DNA of 64,000 nt from JAVBQL01 sp031549085 (GCA_031549085.1 JAVBQL010000008.1:1-64000); one strand, 5' to 3'; positions 53,792 through 63,220 are shown, numbered from the stretch's first letter. Program-made: numbers and translations. Notes: a model not told the origin generated them from the sequence alone.

Positions 53792-53818
53792 TCCCCTCTC
53801 ATTGGAGGGGATTTTTTT
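53792..53818 (+). terminator. Terminator after argG
   Basis: Stem TCCCCTC / GAGGGGA with a 6-base loop, followed by seven T's, 22 bases after the argG stop. Confidence 0.9.
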
Positions 53819-53840
53819 ATAAAAAGATATAAACAAAATA

Positions 53841-54671
53841 CTATTTTTTCTTTCTATTTTCAGGATTATTATACTTATAGCACTCATCGTAAAATTTTTC
53901 TAATGACTCCCCATAACCTGTTTGGTCATTATCTTTTATAAACTTAATTATATCTTCCCAAAATAGCAATTTTAGCGATTCTTTACCACCAAATAATTTT
54001 TCACAAAGTGGAAGAAAATTATTGTCATACCAATTCTTTTTATCATTATAGTCTAGTCTACTACTATATTGTTCATATCTATCTTTTATTATATTCTTTA
54101 TACAATCACATCTATTAAAACCTTTAAATGAGGCTATTTTATCTTCTTGACCTTTGGGTATTATCGTAAAAAAGGATACATCTATGTCTTCAATATTCTG
54201 TCCTGAATTTGCAACAACATTACACATACAAGCAATAGTTCTAGCTACTTGGTTATACTCTTTGGCATTTTTCACTCCTTTTTTAAAAGGACTAAACATC
54301 TTTGCCTCTACAACAACAAATTGCTTGCAATTTTCTAATAATTCTAAGTTTCCATAACCATTATTATCATCATTATCAAACTTGAAATTACCATACACCC
54401 CATCAGCAGTGGTATAAGGTTCCCACAATTTATCCTTCTCTCCCAACTCTCTTTCAGATAATTCTGAAAACTTAGTTGGCAGAGCAGCTTCAAAAAACAG
54501 CCTGCTTCCAGCTTCAATATTTATCATATCATGTTTAATTTCTCTATGCTCATCAAACCACTTCAACACAAACCTTAACATCCACCCCTCATTATATAAT
54601 AACTTTGTAGGTTGTATATTTTTTTCAAATGCCATGAACCCTTCAATAACATTAGTAATACTACTACCCAT
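53841..54671 (-). CDS. Unassigned protein with a PD-(D/E)XK-like core
   Basis: 276-residue soluble protein. The central part reads GYGNLELL followed by FVVVEAKMFSP, an ExK pattern preceded by acidic residues (DGVYGNFKFDNDDNN) and followed by a helix (AKEYNQVARTIACMC). This layout is that of PD-(D/E)XK nuclease-fold proteins. No partner, specificity or helicase gene is adjacent, and I recognise no named family. AGGAG lies before the ATG. It is convergent with argG and follows nadB on the same strand with a gap of about 60 bp. Confidence 0.6.
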   Translation of the reverse strand: MGSSITNVIEGFMAFEKNIQPTKLLYNEGWMLRFVLKWFDEHREIKHDMINIEAGSRLFFEAALPTKFSELSERELGEKDKLWEPYTTADGVYGNFKFDNDDNNGYGNLELLENCKQFVVVEAKMFSPFKKGVKNAKEYNQVARTIACMCNVVANSGQNIEDIDVSFFTIIPKGQEDKIASFKGFNRCDCIKNIIKDRYEQYSSRLDYNDKKNWYDNNFLPLCEKLFGGKESLKLLFWEDIIKFIKDNDQTGYGESLEKFYDECYKYNNPENRKKK

Positions 54672-54729
54672 AAAAAACTCCTATATTTTTACTAAAATTT
54701 AAACCTCATTAAAGCCACCACCTATTTCA

Positions 54730-56295
54730 CTAATCCTTCCTATAGTGACAGCCTATAGATCTGCTGTTATGCATAGCTTGACTTACTATAAGCCCAGCTG
54801 TAATTATTCCATTTCGAAGCTCTATTATATCACGCGTTAACTTTGCCTCTTTATAGAATTTAAATATTCTATGTGCATAGAAGTTAAGGTCAGAATCTGC
54901 TCTTTCAAGTCCCTTCTTTGTACGAACGATTCCAGCATAGTTCCACATTGTGAGTTTTATAAATTTCCAATCCTGATATATAAGAATCGTATCAAAATCA
55001 ACAACATTCTTTGGGAACTTCCACTCTGGGATACTCTTAAATCTATTTTTATTTATCTCTTTAAAGTTATCTACTATATATTTAGCAGCATTTTTGCCCC
55101 ACAATAGCCCCTCAAGAAGCGATGTTGAAGCAAGTCTATTTGCTCCATGAAGCCCTGTACAGCTAACCTCTCCAATAGCAAATAGGTTTTTTATAGATGT
55201 CTTTCCATTTGTATCAACCTTTATTCCGCCACAAAAATAATGTGCTGCAGGAACAATTGGTATAGGTGATTTTGTAATATCTATTCCACCAGAGAGACAT
55301 GTATTATAAATCTGCTCAAACCTCTCCTCAATTGGCTTTTCGCCTTTATAGTAGTTGGCAATATCGAGGAACATATACTCTTTCCCCTGCTTATTCATCT
55401 CATCATAGATAGCCCTTGCAACTACATCGCGAGGAGCAAGCTCCTTTAATGGAGAGTAATTCTCCATAAACTGTACACCATTGTGGTCAACCAATTTTGC
55501 CCCCTCTCCACGAAGGGACTCTGATATTAAAAATCTCTTTATATCCTTATGGAAGAGCGCCGTTGGATGAAACTGCACAAACTCACAGTTTATTATATCA
55601 GCTCCAGCTCGATGTGCCATACTGATTCCATCCCCTGTCGCTGTGGATGGGTTTGTTGTATATTGATAGAGATTTCCAATACCACCTGTTGCCAAAATTA
55701 CATTATGAGCAAAAAATATCTCCGCCTCTCCCGACTCATTATTTAGGAGGTAGACACCCATAATTTCACGCTCTTTGTAACGCTCCTGACTATCAAGTGA
55801 GTGGTGATTGTTTGAGATCAAATCTATTGCAGTGTAGGAGGTGTAGATTTTAAGATTGATTTTTTTTGCATATTCCAATAGTGATTCTTCTATGCGCTTA
55901 CCAGTTTGGTCTTGAGAGTGGAGTATGCGCCTACTTGAGTGGGCAGCCTCTGCTGTATAGTCAATATTACCACTCTTATCCCTGCTAAAATCGACCGCCA
56001 CTTTATCTATTAAAAAATCGAAAACAAGCTTTGGTCCCTCTTCTGACAAGGTCTCAACAGCATCAATATTATTAATATTACAGCCAGCCTCATATATATC
56101 TTTTGCCAAGTTCTTTGGCGAATCATCCTCACGCCATGCAATAATTCCTCCCTGTGCATTATAGGTATTTGACTCCTTTGGATCAGTAACCTTTGTAACT
56201 ACTGCAACTTTCAAATTGGCTTCATGCAAATCGATAGCCGCCGTAAGTCCAGCAACTCCGCTTCCAATAATAACAACATCAAAAATATTATCCAT
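54730..56295 (-). CDS. nadB: L-aspartate oxidase
   Basis: FAD enzyme oxidising L-Asp to iminoaspartate, the first step of NAD synthesis. The N-terminal FAD motif is VVIIGSGVAGLTAA (residues 7-20). Also visible are NTYNAQGGIIA, HSSRRILHSQDQTG, the QFHPTALF and SLRGEGAKL region, ELAPRDVVARAI, PAAHYFCGGI with the active-site His/Arg context, and GLHGANRLASTSLLE. 521 residues. The Arg in HSSRRI and the substrate-binding patterns fit NadB rather than succinate dehydrogenase. AGGGA lies before the ATG. nadA and nadC are elsewhere. Confidence 0.93.
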   Translation of the reverse strand: MDNIFDVVIIGSGVAGLTAAIDLHEANLKVAVVTKVTDPKESNTYNAQGGIIAWREDDSPKNLAKDIYEAGCNINNIDAVETLSEEGPKLVFDFLIDKVAVDFSRDKSGNIDYTAEAAHSSRRILHSQDQTGKRIEESLLEYAKKINLKIYTSYTAIDLISNNHHSLDSQERYKEREIMGVYLLNNESGEAEIFFAHNVILATGGIGNLYQYTTNPSTATGDGISMAHRAGADIINCEFVQFHPTALFHKDIKRFLISESLRGEGAKLVDHNGVQFMENYSPLKELAPRDVVARAIYDEMNKQGKEYMFLDIANYYKGEKPIEERFEQIYNTCLSGGIDITKSPIPIVPAAHYFCGGIKVDTNGKTSIKNLFAIGEVSCTGLHGANRLASTSLLEGLLWGKNAAKYIVDNFKEINKNRFKSIPEWKFPKNVVDFDTILIYQDWKFIKLTMWNYAGIVRTKKGLERADSDLNFYAHRIFKFYKEAKLTRDIIELRNGIITAGLIVSQAMHNSRSIGCHYRKD

Positions 56296-56395
56296 TTTTC
56301 AATTCCCTTTTAAGTTTTCTCTAAATCTTTAAAGAAAGAATTTAAAATAATTTATTATAAATCAAGATAAAATTCAAATAAAAAATTATCAATTC

Positions 56396-56429
56396 AACAA
56401 AAAAGAGCCTGCACTATACAAGCTCTTTT
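56396..56429 (-). terminator. Terminator after clpC
   Basis: 11-bp stem (AAAAGAGCCTG / CAAGCTCTTTT on +, one G·U as RNA from −) with a 7-base loop. On − it is followed by a T-run, 36 bases after the clpC stop. Confidence 0.85.
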
Positions 56430-56464
56430 ACAAAAATATTAATTTAATCTATAAATCAAAAACT

Positions 56465-58945
56465 CTATTTTGTCACCTTACTAAACATAAAGCTCTCTTC
56501 AAACTGTGGTTTTCTCTCTTTTATTGCAAATGTGAGCTCATCACTATCTAAATCAATGAAAACCTGATCACCGTCCCTATACTTCCCTTTCAAGAAATCA
56601 ATTGAGAGGAGTGTAACAATCTCAGATTCTATAATTCTTCTAAGCGGTCTTGCACCATAATTTTTTGTTCTATTCTTACTTATCAAAAACATTTTTGCAC
56701 TACTGCTTATCTCAAGAGAGACACCCTTCTCAAGAGCATTTTGTTTAATTTCAGCAAACATATTATCAAATATAGATATTAAATTCTCATTAGACAGAGG
56801 ATTAAACACAATAATTTCATCAACTCTATTTAAGAACTCAGGACTAAACTCACGCTTTAGTTCATTTTTAGCAAAGTTTTTCATATCTTTGGAATCTATC
56901 TCCTCCATGCTGGAGAGAAAACCAAATTGGTTATCCTTATTGATATGCTTTGCTCCAACATTGGAGGTCATAATTATAATTGTATTTCTAAAAGAGACAA
57001 CATGACCCAAATTATCGGAAAGCTCCCCCTCTTCAAGTATCTGAAGAAGAATATTAAAGAAGTCTATATGAGCCTTCTCAATTTCATCAAAAAGCAATAC
57101 TGAATATGGATTTCTTCTAACCCTCTCTGTTAGTATTCCCCCCTCTTCATAACCAACATAGCCCGGAGGAGAGCCAACCAGCCTTGCAACATTATGCTTC
57201 TCCATAAAATCTGACATATCCACTCTTATAAGAGAATCTTTTGAACCAAACAAAAATTCCGCTAAAGATTTTGCAAGCTCTGTCTTTCCAACACCTGTTG
57301 GACCAAGAAAGATAAATGAACCAAATGGTCTCATTTTTGAAGAGAGTCCAGCCTTTGCTCTCTTTATAGAAGAAGAGAGCAGTTTGATTGCTTCACTCTG
57401 ACCAATAACTTTTTTAGACAGCTCATCTTCTATAGTAAGGATTTTTTTACTCTCATCCTCAGATAGCTGCGATAGAGGAATCTTAGTCATAACAGAGATA
57501 ATCTCAAGTATATCATCAACATCAACAATTGCTTTCTTGTTTTGATTAAGCTTCTGCCACTCAATATTTTCAACATCTTTCTCATTGATAAGCTTCTCCA
57601 TCTTCACTCTAAGAAGTTCACACTCCTCAAAATTATGGTTTTTTATCAATTTTACCTTCTCTCTGTTCAGTTCAGCAATCCTATTCTCTATATCTACAAG
57701 ATGTTGAGGTTTTGAGTTTTTCTTCATCTTCTTTTTAGCTCCTGCCTCATCTATCAAATCTATCGCCTTATCAGGGAGAAATCTATCAGTTATATATTTC
57801 TTGCTTACCTGCACTGCCTTCTCAATTGCACTATCAGTATAGATAACATTATGGTGCTCCTCATAGAGCTCTTTTATCTCTTTTAGAATCTCTATTGTTT
57901 CTGCTGGACTTGGCTCTTCAATAAAGACAGATTGAAATCTTCTGTCCAAAGCACTATCTTTCTCTATATGTTTCTTATACTCTTTTAAAGTTGTTGCTCC
58001 AATACACTGAAGTTCCCCTCTCGATAAAGCAGGCTTTAAAATATTTGAGGCATCAATCGCCCCCTCAGCAGAGCCAGCACCAATTACTGTATGTATCTCA
58101 TCTATAAAAACTATAACATTTCCAACTTCAGAAGCCTCTTTTATGATCTTCTTTAGACGCTCCTCAAACTCTCCACGATATTTAGTACCAGCAATAATCT
58201 GTCCCAAATCTAAACTGACAACTCTCTTTCCAGCCATTGTATCAGGCACTAAGTTGTTCACAATCCTTTGGCTTAAACCATCAGCAATAGAGGTCTTTCC
58301 AACACCCGGCTCTCCAAGCAGAATTGGATTATTTTTAGATCTACGGGATAGTATCTGTATTACTCTATCAATCTCGTTTTCACGGCCAATAACTTTATCT
58401 AATTTATTTCTCTTTGCCATTGCTGTTAAATCAACACTAAACTCATCTAACAAAGGGGTCTTTTTAGAGATAAACTCCTTCTTATTAACAGTTCTACCAA
58501 AGCCAATTATCTTAACAATTTTCTCTTTGAATATAGATAGTGTGATATTATGTTTATCAAAAATCTGCATTAGTTTCTGGTTATTTTGCTGAAAGATTGC
58601 CAAAAATAGATGTTCTGTTCCAACATAGTTATACCCCATATTTTTAGCCTCCTCCATAGAGTTCTCAATAAGAATCTCTATATTGCGAGAGGGTAAAATT
58701 GGACCAGCTATATTATCTTTATCAAATCTTGTTGTGATGCTCTCCACATCAAAACAGAGAAGAGAGAGGTCTACTCCCAAATCTTTTAGAACCCTAGTTG
58801 TAATAGAGTCTTTCTCTCTAAGTATTGCAATACAGAGATGCTCAAGCTCTATTTTGCTTGAGTTGAACTCCTTTGCAATATTAAGAGATGAAAATTTTAT
58901 TATCTGCTCTGCTCTTGCTGTAAAAGATCTGCTAAAATTAATCAT
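56465..58945 (-). CDS. clpC: ClpC-type AAA+ unfoldase (paralogue 2)
   Basis: Canonical two-AAA Clp ATPase, 826 residues. The N-domain (1-150) shows ELEHLCIAILREKDSIT. D1 has GEPGVGKT at about 211, FIDEIHTVIGAGSAEGAIDA and RRFQSV. The middle domain has a UVR-like helix pair (DIENRIAELNREK…CELLRVKMEKLINEK). D2 has GPTGVGKT at about 549, SPPGYVGYEEGG and LLFDEIEKAH. The ClpP-docking tripeptide appears as FGF (QFGFLSS) instead of VGF/IGF/LGF. It degrades or remodels proteins with ClpP. Together with the gene at 3240 this gives the cell two ClpC-like unfoldases. Confidence 0.92.
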   Translation of the reverse strand: MINFSRSFTARAEQIIKFSSLNIAKEFNSSKIELEHLCIAILREKDSITTRVLKDLGVDLSLLCFDVESITTRFDKDNIAGPILPSRNIEILIENSMEEAKNMGYNYVGTEHLFLAIFQQNNQKLMQIFDKHNITLSIFKEKIVKIIGFGRTVNKKEFISKKTPLLDEFSVDLTAMAKRNKLDKVIGRENEIDRVIQILSRRSKNNPILLGEPGVGKTSIADGLSQRIVNNLVPDTMAGKRVVSLDLGQIIAGTKYRGEFEERLKKIIKEASEVGNVIVFIDEIHTVIGAGSAEGAIDASNILKPALSRGELQCIGATTLKEYKKHIEKDSALDRRFQSVFIEEPSPAETIEILKEIKELYEEHHNVIYTDSAIEKAVQVSKKYITDRFLPDKAIDLIDEAGAKKKMKKNSKPQHLVDIENRIAELNREKVKLIKNHNFEECELLRVKMEKLINEKDVENIEWQKLNQNKKAIVDVDDILEIISVMTKIPLSQLSEDESKKILTIEDELSKKVIGQSEAIKLLSSSIKRAKAGLSSKMRPFGSFIFLGPTGVGKTELAKSLAEFLFGSKDSLIRVDMSDFMEKHNVARLVGSPPGYVGYEEGGILTERVRRNPYSVLLFDEIEKAHIDFFNILLQILEEGELSDNLGHVVSFRNTIIIMTSNVGAKHINKDNQFGFLSSMEEIDSKDMKNFAKNELKREFSPEFLNRVDEIIVFNPLSNENLISIFDNMFAEIKQNALEKGVSLEISSSAKMFLISKNRTKNYGARPLRRIIESEIVTLLSIDFLKGKYRDGDQVFIDLDSDELTFAIKERKPQFEESFMFSKVTK

Positions 58946-59373
58946 AAAATTAACTACCTAAAAAAAAGATAATAAAGGGGGTACTACCCTTACAAGCTCT
59001 TAAACCTTGCCCTCTTTCAATGTTTTTTACTGCTTGTATTGGATATTAGACCCTTTGTTGATCTGCCTCTGCTTTTTGACTATCTAAAAATAGGTTTTCA
59101 GATTACTAAATAGAGTTTAAGCAAATCAATAACTAGAAACTTTAGTTAAAGATAATTTCGGCAAACGCTACCTATAAAATTATAAGAAAAAAAGTTAAAA
59201 TCAACTATATACTATTTTAAACCAAATATTTAAAATTAACAAGAAAAGAGAACTTTTTTTATTATTTTAATAATAGCCAAATTTTTTTGATGGATTTTTT
59301 AAATTTAGGGACTAAAATTTTTATACAAGATATATTTATCAAAAAGGGTGTGGAACACAAAAAAAGAAAAAAT
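58946..59373. other. Intergenic region with diverged structured repeat and a second repeat
   Basis: 428 bp upstream of clpC with no credible ORF. It holds a diverged copy of the TTGAYCTGCC element (59041-59132), preceded at about 58978-59020 by a further degenerate block (GGGTACTACCC, then CTTAAACCTTGCCC). A stretch at 59316-59373 is shared with 50944-51001. Confidence 0.5.
59041..59132 (+). repeat. Structured intergenic element, copy 3 (diverged)
   Basis: ATTAGACCCTTTGTTGATCTGCC followed about 65 bases later by ATCAATAA. The outer pairing changes from TTGACC/GGTCAA in copies 1 and 2 to TTGAT/ATCAA here, keeping the stem. Confidence 0.45.
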
Positions 59374-60219
59374 CTATCTATCTATAACTATAACAATTTT
59401 TCCATTTTTTATAGAATTTCTTGATTCTGCTGAAGCAAGCATCTTCTTAGCATCATTTTGAGTAATTATAAGTATACTTCCATCTTCATCAGCAGCACCA
59501 TAGGCAACAACACGAAGCGGGTTCCTGCCTATTCTCTCTATGTTATCTTCATAAATGTTGTAAGAGTATTTCACCATACCACTATTTTTTATCACTTCTG
59601 GAAGCACATTGTACTCATTAAAAACAAGATTTCCCTCACTGTCTTTAACTGTTAGAAAAACACTCGGTTTTATTTTTACAGAGATCCTATCATCAAAAGA
59701 GTCTAAGCTGCCTCTTGCATCTATTATAACACCGCTGTAATCATTATTATAACTATATCCCATATAGCCCTTAAGCTCTTCAGTATATATCTTCTGCTCT
59801 TTCATTATGATATCCATAAGCGAATCTTTGCCATACATATCAATATAGTAGACTATCTCGATAGAATTGATACTAGGATATTTAATTGTCTCAAGTTTTG
59901 CAGAATCGATAAGCGAAAAAAGCTCTCTACTTTTTTCCCCTGAAAGCTCTATATAGTCAACAACAGACATAGAGTCTCTCATATTTATCTTTTTCAATAT
60001 ACTATAATAGTTTATCTTAGCCCGCTCTTTTGCATCATTAACTTTGCTTAAGCTATTTTTCAAGAAGTTATAATCCATCTTTGATGTTATCGTTGTAGAT
60101 GAATATATTCTCCCATTTACCCAATCTATATATAAATTATCTTTACTGCCACTTACATCTGCAAAAAAATATATATTTGAAAAGATAAAAATCAAAAAAA
60201 TAGCTATTATTTTTTTCAT
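59374..60219 (-). CDS. Exported LPP20/FlgT-like protein
   Basis: A signal peptide (MKKIIAIFLIFIFSNIYFFA) is followed by about 260 residues. An N-terminal helical part (YNFLKNSLSKVNDAKERAKINYYSILKKI) leads to a domain with YSGVIIDARGSLDSF and a closing IITQNDAKKMLA. This resembles the GLIIDARG…ISNEDA layout of LPP20/FlgT-related periplasmic proteins. Its start overlaps the mltD stop by 4 bp (ATGA), so translation is coupled to the lytic transglycosylase. It may be a wall- or flagellum-associated partner of MltD; this is an inference. Confidence 0.65.
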   Translation of the reverse strand: MKKIIAIFLIFIFSNIYFFADVSGSKDNLYIDWVNGRIYSSTTITSKMDYNFLKNSLSKVNDAKERAKINYYSILKKINMRDSMSVVDYIELSGEKSRELFSLIDSAKLETIKYPSINSIEIVYYIDMYGKDSLMDIIMKEQKIYTEELKGYMGYSYNNDYSGVIIDARGSLDSFDDRISVKIKPSVFLTVKDSEGNLVFNEYNVLPEVIKNSGMVKYSYNIYEDNIERIGRNPLRVVAYGAADEDGSILIITQNDAKKMLASAESRNSIKNGKIVIVIDR

Positions 60220-61796
60220 TGTGTTTTAATCCTTAATACATCACCAACCCTAATAAGGTATGGATATGCTAAACCATTAAGTCTAATTAATGAATCGGAA
60301 TTAACACCAAATTTTAAAGCAATTTGTGATATTGTATCACCATTTTTTATTACATATTTTGTAACACCATCACTAGGTCTACTGCTAACAGCACTTCTAT
60401 TTACTGTTGTCTGATTTTGGACAACTACTTTTTGTTGTACTGTATTAGTATTTACTACTGGTTTTGTTTGGGCAACATTGTACTGCTCTGCTCTATATTG
60501 GCGCATTGGGATAAATATTTTTTGCCCTATTGAGAGCATATTTGCATTTCTAAGTCCATTAACATTCATAATCATAGATACTGATATTCCATAATTATCT
60601 GCAATAACAGAGAGACTGTCACCTCTCTTAACATAATATGGTATATATGTAAGACTGGAATCTTTACTTAAAGCATCATAATTACTGATAAGTTTTTCAC
60701 AATTCTCTTTTGGCAGTCTAACCTTATACCCCATCTTTGGATCCGGTGTAAAACCAGCACGAAGTCCTGCATTAAGAGCAGAAATCTCAGCAACGCTAAT
60801 TCCAGCGTGCTTTGCTACCAAATGAATTGGAGTAATAAGAGGAACATGATAATATGCATAATCGTGATCTTCCTCTTTATAATCAAGTCCATATCTCTCC
60901 GCATTCTTTATTATCATAACTGAAGCAACAAATCTTGGAACATAATCTCTAGTCTCTTTAGGGCTAACTTTTGTTCTAACTAAATCATAAAAATCTTTGC
61001 TGTTGACCTTCGCAAGCTCTTTTCTAACATTAAATCCACCATGATTGTATGATGCAAGAACAATGTACCAATCCCCAAATTTGTCATATAAAAATTTCAT
61101 AAACTTTGCTGCATATCTACATGCAATAATTGGATCTCTTCTCTCATCAAGCCAATCATTAATTCTCATTCCAACCCAAATGGCTGTCTTTGGCATAAAC
61201 TGCCACATTCCAACCGCGCCAACTCTTGAGATCGAGTGATTATGAAAACCAGACTCTATCAAAGGGAGATAAACCAGCTCTTCTGGAATCCCCTCTTCTC
61301 TAAAAATCTCTTTCATCTCATTTATATATGGTTCTGCTCTGCTTAAAGCTTTTTGAATAAATGCTTTTCTATTTAGAAGGTGTTTCAACTGCTGCTCAAC
61401 ATATTCATTCTTATATACTGGAAATGAATTTTCATACTCCTTTTTTAAGGCTTGCTCCTCTACAGGTTTTGATAGAAGCTGCAGAGTCTCTTTATCCAAG
61501 AGAATGCTCAATTCATAGTTATAGTAGTTCTCTTCATTTCTATGCTCTTCGAACTCTTTATTTCTATCTGCCTCTGCTTGTGTACTGATATTTTGAATCT
61601 CCTCCTCTTCAGGTGAGATCTCTTTATGGCTTATAACCTCTTCACTTGATGAAGAATCATCCTCCAAAGTTATTGTAGGAGTAGTTGTTAAATATGCATC
61701 ATTTGGAAGAGAGACTTGTGACTTCTTCTCTATTCTTGAATGCAAATTTATTAATGAAAGTGAAATGATAAGGCAAGCAAAAGCTATTTTTTTCAT
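60216..61796 (-). CDS. MltD-like lytic transglycosylase with two LysM domains
   Basis: A signal sequence (MKKIAFACLIISLSLINLHS) and a Glu-rich low-complexity region (40-90) precede an SLT domain at about 160-330. LIESGFHNHSISRVGAVGMW gives the catalytic Glu181 and WQFMP follows. Two C-terminal LysM domains follow (YVKRGDSLSVIADNYGIS at about 390 and YVIKNGDTISQIALKFGVN at about 480) for peptidoglycan binding. It cleaves the MurNAc-GlcNAc bond with 1,6-anhydro formation. 526 residues, four fewer LysM-type units than the largest homologues. Coupled to the LPP20-like gene. Confidence 0.9.
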   Translation of the reverse strand: MKKIAFACLIISLSLINLHSRIEKKSQVSLPNDAYLTTTPTITLEDDSSSSEEVISHKEISPEEEEIQNISTQAEADRNKEFEEHRNEENYYNYELSILLDKETLQLLSKPVEEQALKKEYENSFPVYKNEYVEQQLKHLLNRKAFIQKALSRAEPYINEMKEIFREEGIPEELVYLPLIESGFHNHSISRVGAVGMWQFMPKTAIWVGMRINDWLDERRDPIIACRYAAKFMKFLYDKFGDWYIVLASYNHGGFNVRKELAKVNSKDFYDLVRTKVSPKETRDYVPRFVASVMIIKNAERYGLDYKEEDHDYAYYHVPLITPIHLVAKHAGISVAEISALNAGLRAGFTPDPKMGYKVRLPKENCEKLISNYDALSKDSSLTYIPYYVKRGDSLSVIADNYGISVSMIMNVNGLRNANMLSIGQKIFIPMRQYRAEQYNVAQTKPVVNTNTVQQKVVVQNQTTVNRSAVSSRPSDGVTKYVIKNGDTISQIALKFGVNSDSLIRLNGLAYPYLIRVGDVLRIKTQ

Positions 61797-61876
61797 AAAA
61801 AATCCTATTCGTAATGCTTCAAGAAGATGAAGCCATTTTAAATTTTATCGGCAATAATTTTGAGATTGTTTAAAAG

Positions 61877-62614
61877 TTAAATCCCAATATAAAAAAGAAA
61901 TTCCAAGTTTCCTTTAGAACCCCTTATGCTGCTTTCAGCAATATTGTAAACTTTTAATCTATTATATTCTATTTCTTTATGCAAAAAGTCAACTATTTTT
62001 TCTCTTTCAAGTTCACTTTTTACTACTCCATCAAAATTCTCATCAAGATAGAGTAAATTTTTCAATCTTTTGTACTCAAATTGTGGTTTTATAAGAATTA
62101 CCATACTATTTATACCTAAATTTTCATACAAATGTTTAATCAAACTGATAGATGAAGTAAAACTCACATCCATAACAGCAAAATCTATATTCTCTCTGAA
62201 TTTTTCTTTTGTTAAATCCTTACAATCTGTATTTTCGTAGACAATAACATTTTCTTTTATACGAAGATTATAATCAAGCTGGTTTGTTCCAACATCAACA
62301 CAGTAGACCTTTGATGCACCTTTGCTTAGAAGCACCTCAGTAAAACCGCCTGTAGAACTTCCAACATCTAAACAGACTTTACCTACGATATCAATATTAA
62401 ATTTATCAAAAGCAGTAAGAAGTTTGTATGCCCCACGTGAAACATACTCTCTCTTCCCTTTTATTCTTATCTCTGCATCTTTGTCTATTTTTATATTCTT
62501 TACTATCTTGTTATCATTAACAATTACACTTCCAGCCATAATCAGGCTCTCTGCAATATTCTTTTCATAATGCAACTCATTAATAAGTCTATCTAATAAA
62601 AAAACTCTCTTCAT
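61877..62614 (-). CDS. tlyA: TlyA-family rRNA 2'-O-methyltransferase
   Basis: An S4 RNA-binding domain (1-60, RLINELHYEKNIAESLIMAG and VIVNDNKIV) is followed by an FtsJ/RrmJ-type methyltransferase: YVSRGAYKLLTAFD, the SAM motif CLDVGSSTGGFTEVLLSKGA, AVMDVSF and LIKPQFE. The K-D-K-E tetrad expected for 2'-O-methylation is largely visible. TlyA methylates 16S/23S rRNA and influences capreomycin sensitivity; older annotations call it hemolysin. 245 residues. The ATG lacks a near ribosome site. A −35 TTGAAA/−10 TATATA pair lies about 60-80 bp upstream on −. Confidence 0.92.
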   Translation of the reverse strand: MKRVFLLDRLINELHYEKNIAESLIMAGSVIVNDNKIVKNIKIDKDAEIRIKGKREYVSRGAYKLLTAFDKFNIDIVGKVCLDVGSSTGGFTEVLLSKGASKVYCVDVGTNQLDYNLRIKENVIVYENTDCKDLTKEKFRENIDFAVMDVSFTSSISLIKHLYENLGINSMVILIKPQFEYKRLKNLLYLDENFDGVVKSELEREKIVDFLHKEIEYNRLKVYNIAESSIRGSKGNLEFLFYIGI

Positions 62615-62853
62615 ATATATAAGTTAAATAACAAACCTCAAAAAACTTTGATTTTATATACTATAATATTGCTCTTTTTTCAATATTAAATATCATCTGC
62701 ATATTATTGTTTCTCAATAAATTTGATATCTTAATTTTAAACTCCAGTTATATAGTTGGATATTTCAAAATAAGATTAAAAAAAATAATAATATCTTTTT
62801 ATATAAAATATATATCAAAAAGAATGTACCTACTCAAAAGAGACAAAAAGTAT

Positions 62854-62882
62854 TTGACCTTTTTAAAAGCTTATACTATAAT
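62854..62882 (+). promoter_or_regulatory. Consensus promoter of the 15-codon mini-gene
   Basis: TTGACC (62854-62859), 17-bp spacer, perfect TATAAT (62877-62882). Transcription should start near 62889, 24 bases before the mini-ORF. Confidence 0.7.
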
Positions 62883-62912
62883 AGCTTTAACTAAGTTACT
62901 AGGGAGGATCTT

Positions 62913-62960
62913 ATGAAAATATTATTTTCACCTTCCAACTATGTTATCGGTAGACATTAA
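62913..62960 (+). CDS. 15-residue peptide in its own transcription unit
   Basis: MKILFSPSNYVIGRH, with an AGGGAGG ribosome site 5 bases before the ATG, a near-consensus promoter and a terminator 22 bases after the stop. The whole message would be about 115-120 nt. It could be a genuine micropeptide, a leader peptide, or a remnant: MKILFSPS recalls the first residues of YaaA/DUF328 proteins, which would make it a truncated pseudogene. No database check possible. Confidence 0.5.
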   Translation: MKILFSPSNYVIGRH

Positions 62961-62982
62961 GTTCTGCCGTTTAAATATATCG

Positions 62983-63006
62983 CCCAAGAGTCTATCTTGG
63001 GTTTTT
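62983..63006 (+). terminator. Terminator of the mini-gene
   Basis: Perfect 7-bp stem CCCAAGA / TCTTGGG with loop GTCTA and TTTTT after it. Confidence 0.88.
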
Positions 63007-63103
63007 ATTTATTTTTTTATATATCGAAATATTTAAATATTTTTTTATATAAATAAAAACTCTAAAAATAATATTCTATTTAAAGTATTCTGAATATAGA
63101 GTG

Positions 63104-63130
63104 TTGACATACAAAAATAAATGTGATAAG
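63104..63130 (+). promoter_or_regulatory. Promoter of the riboswitch-lipoprotein transcript
   Basis: TTGACA (63104-63109) and, after 15 bp, an extended −10 TGtGATAAG. The start near 63137 lies directly before the aptamer-like fold. Confidence 0.45.
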
Positions 63131-63135
63131 TAAGT

Positions 63136-63220
63136 TTTTGTGGATGAAATGGGTGAAATTCCCATACTGACAGGCAACCGTATAGTCGGGTCTCCAAAAT
63201 CCTCCCAGTAAATGAGGTGT
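63136..63220 (+). promoter_or_regulatory. Cobalamin-riboswitch-like leader (compact, class II type)
   Basis: A closing stem (TTTTGtGG / CCAAAA) encloses a hairpin ATGGG-TGAAATT-CCCAT and a second hairpin CTGAC…GTCGG that contains GGCAACCGTATA. The GUGAAAUUC loop and the order of helices match the core of small class II cobalamin aptamers. The hairpin CCTC/GAGG (63201-63217) with a 9-base loop would be the partner for the kissing-loop interaction. Classic larger peripheral helices are absent. Confidence 0.55.

Noticed and set aside
62707..62916. 69-codon ORF upstream of the mini-gene
   Set aside because: No ribosome site, Lys/Ile/Tyr-rich product typical of AT-rich intergenic DNA, and it overlaps the promoter of the 15-codon unit.
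63150..63195. FMN riboswitch (GGGTGAAATTCCC looks like its first hairpin)
   Set aside because: The following ACCGGCGGT and the later GCCGACAGT-type blocks of FMN elements are absent, whereas the next hairpin fits the cobalamin order.
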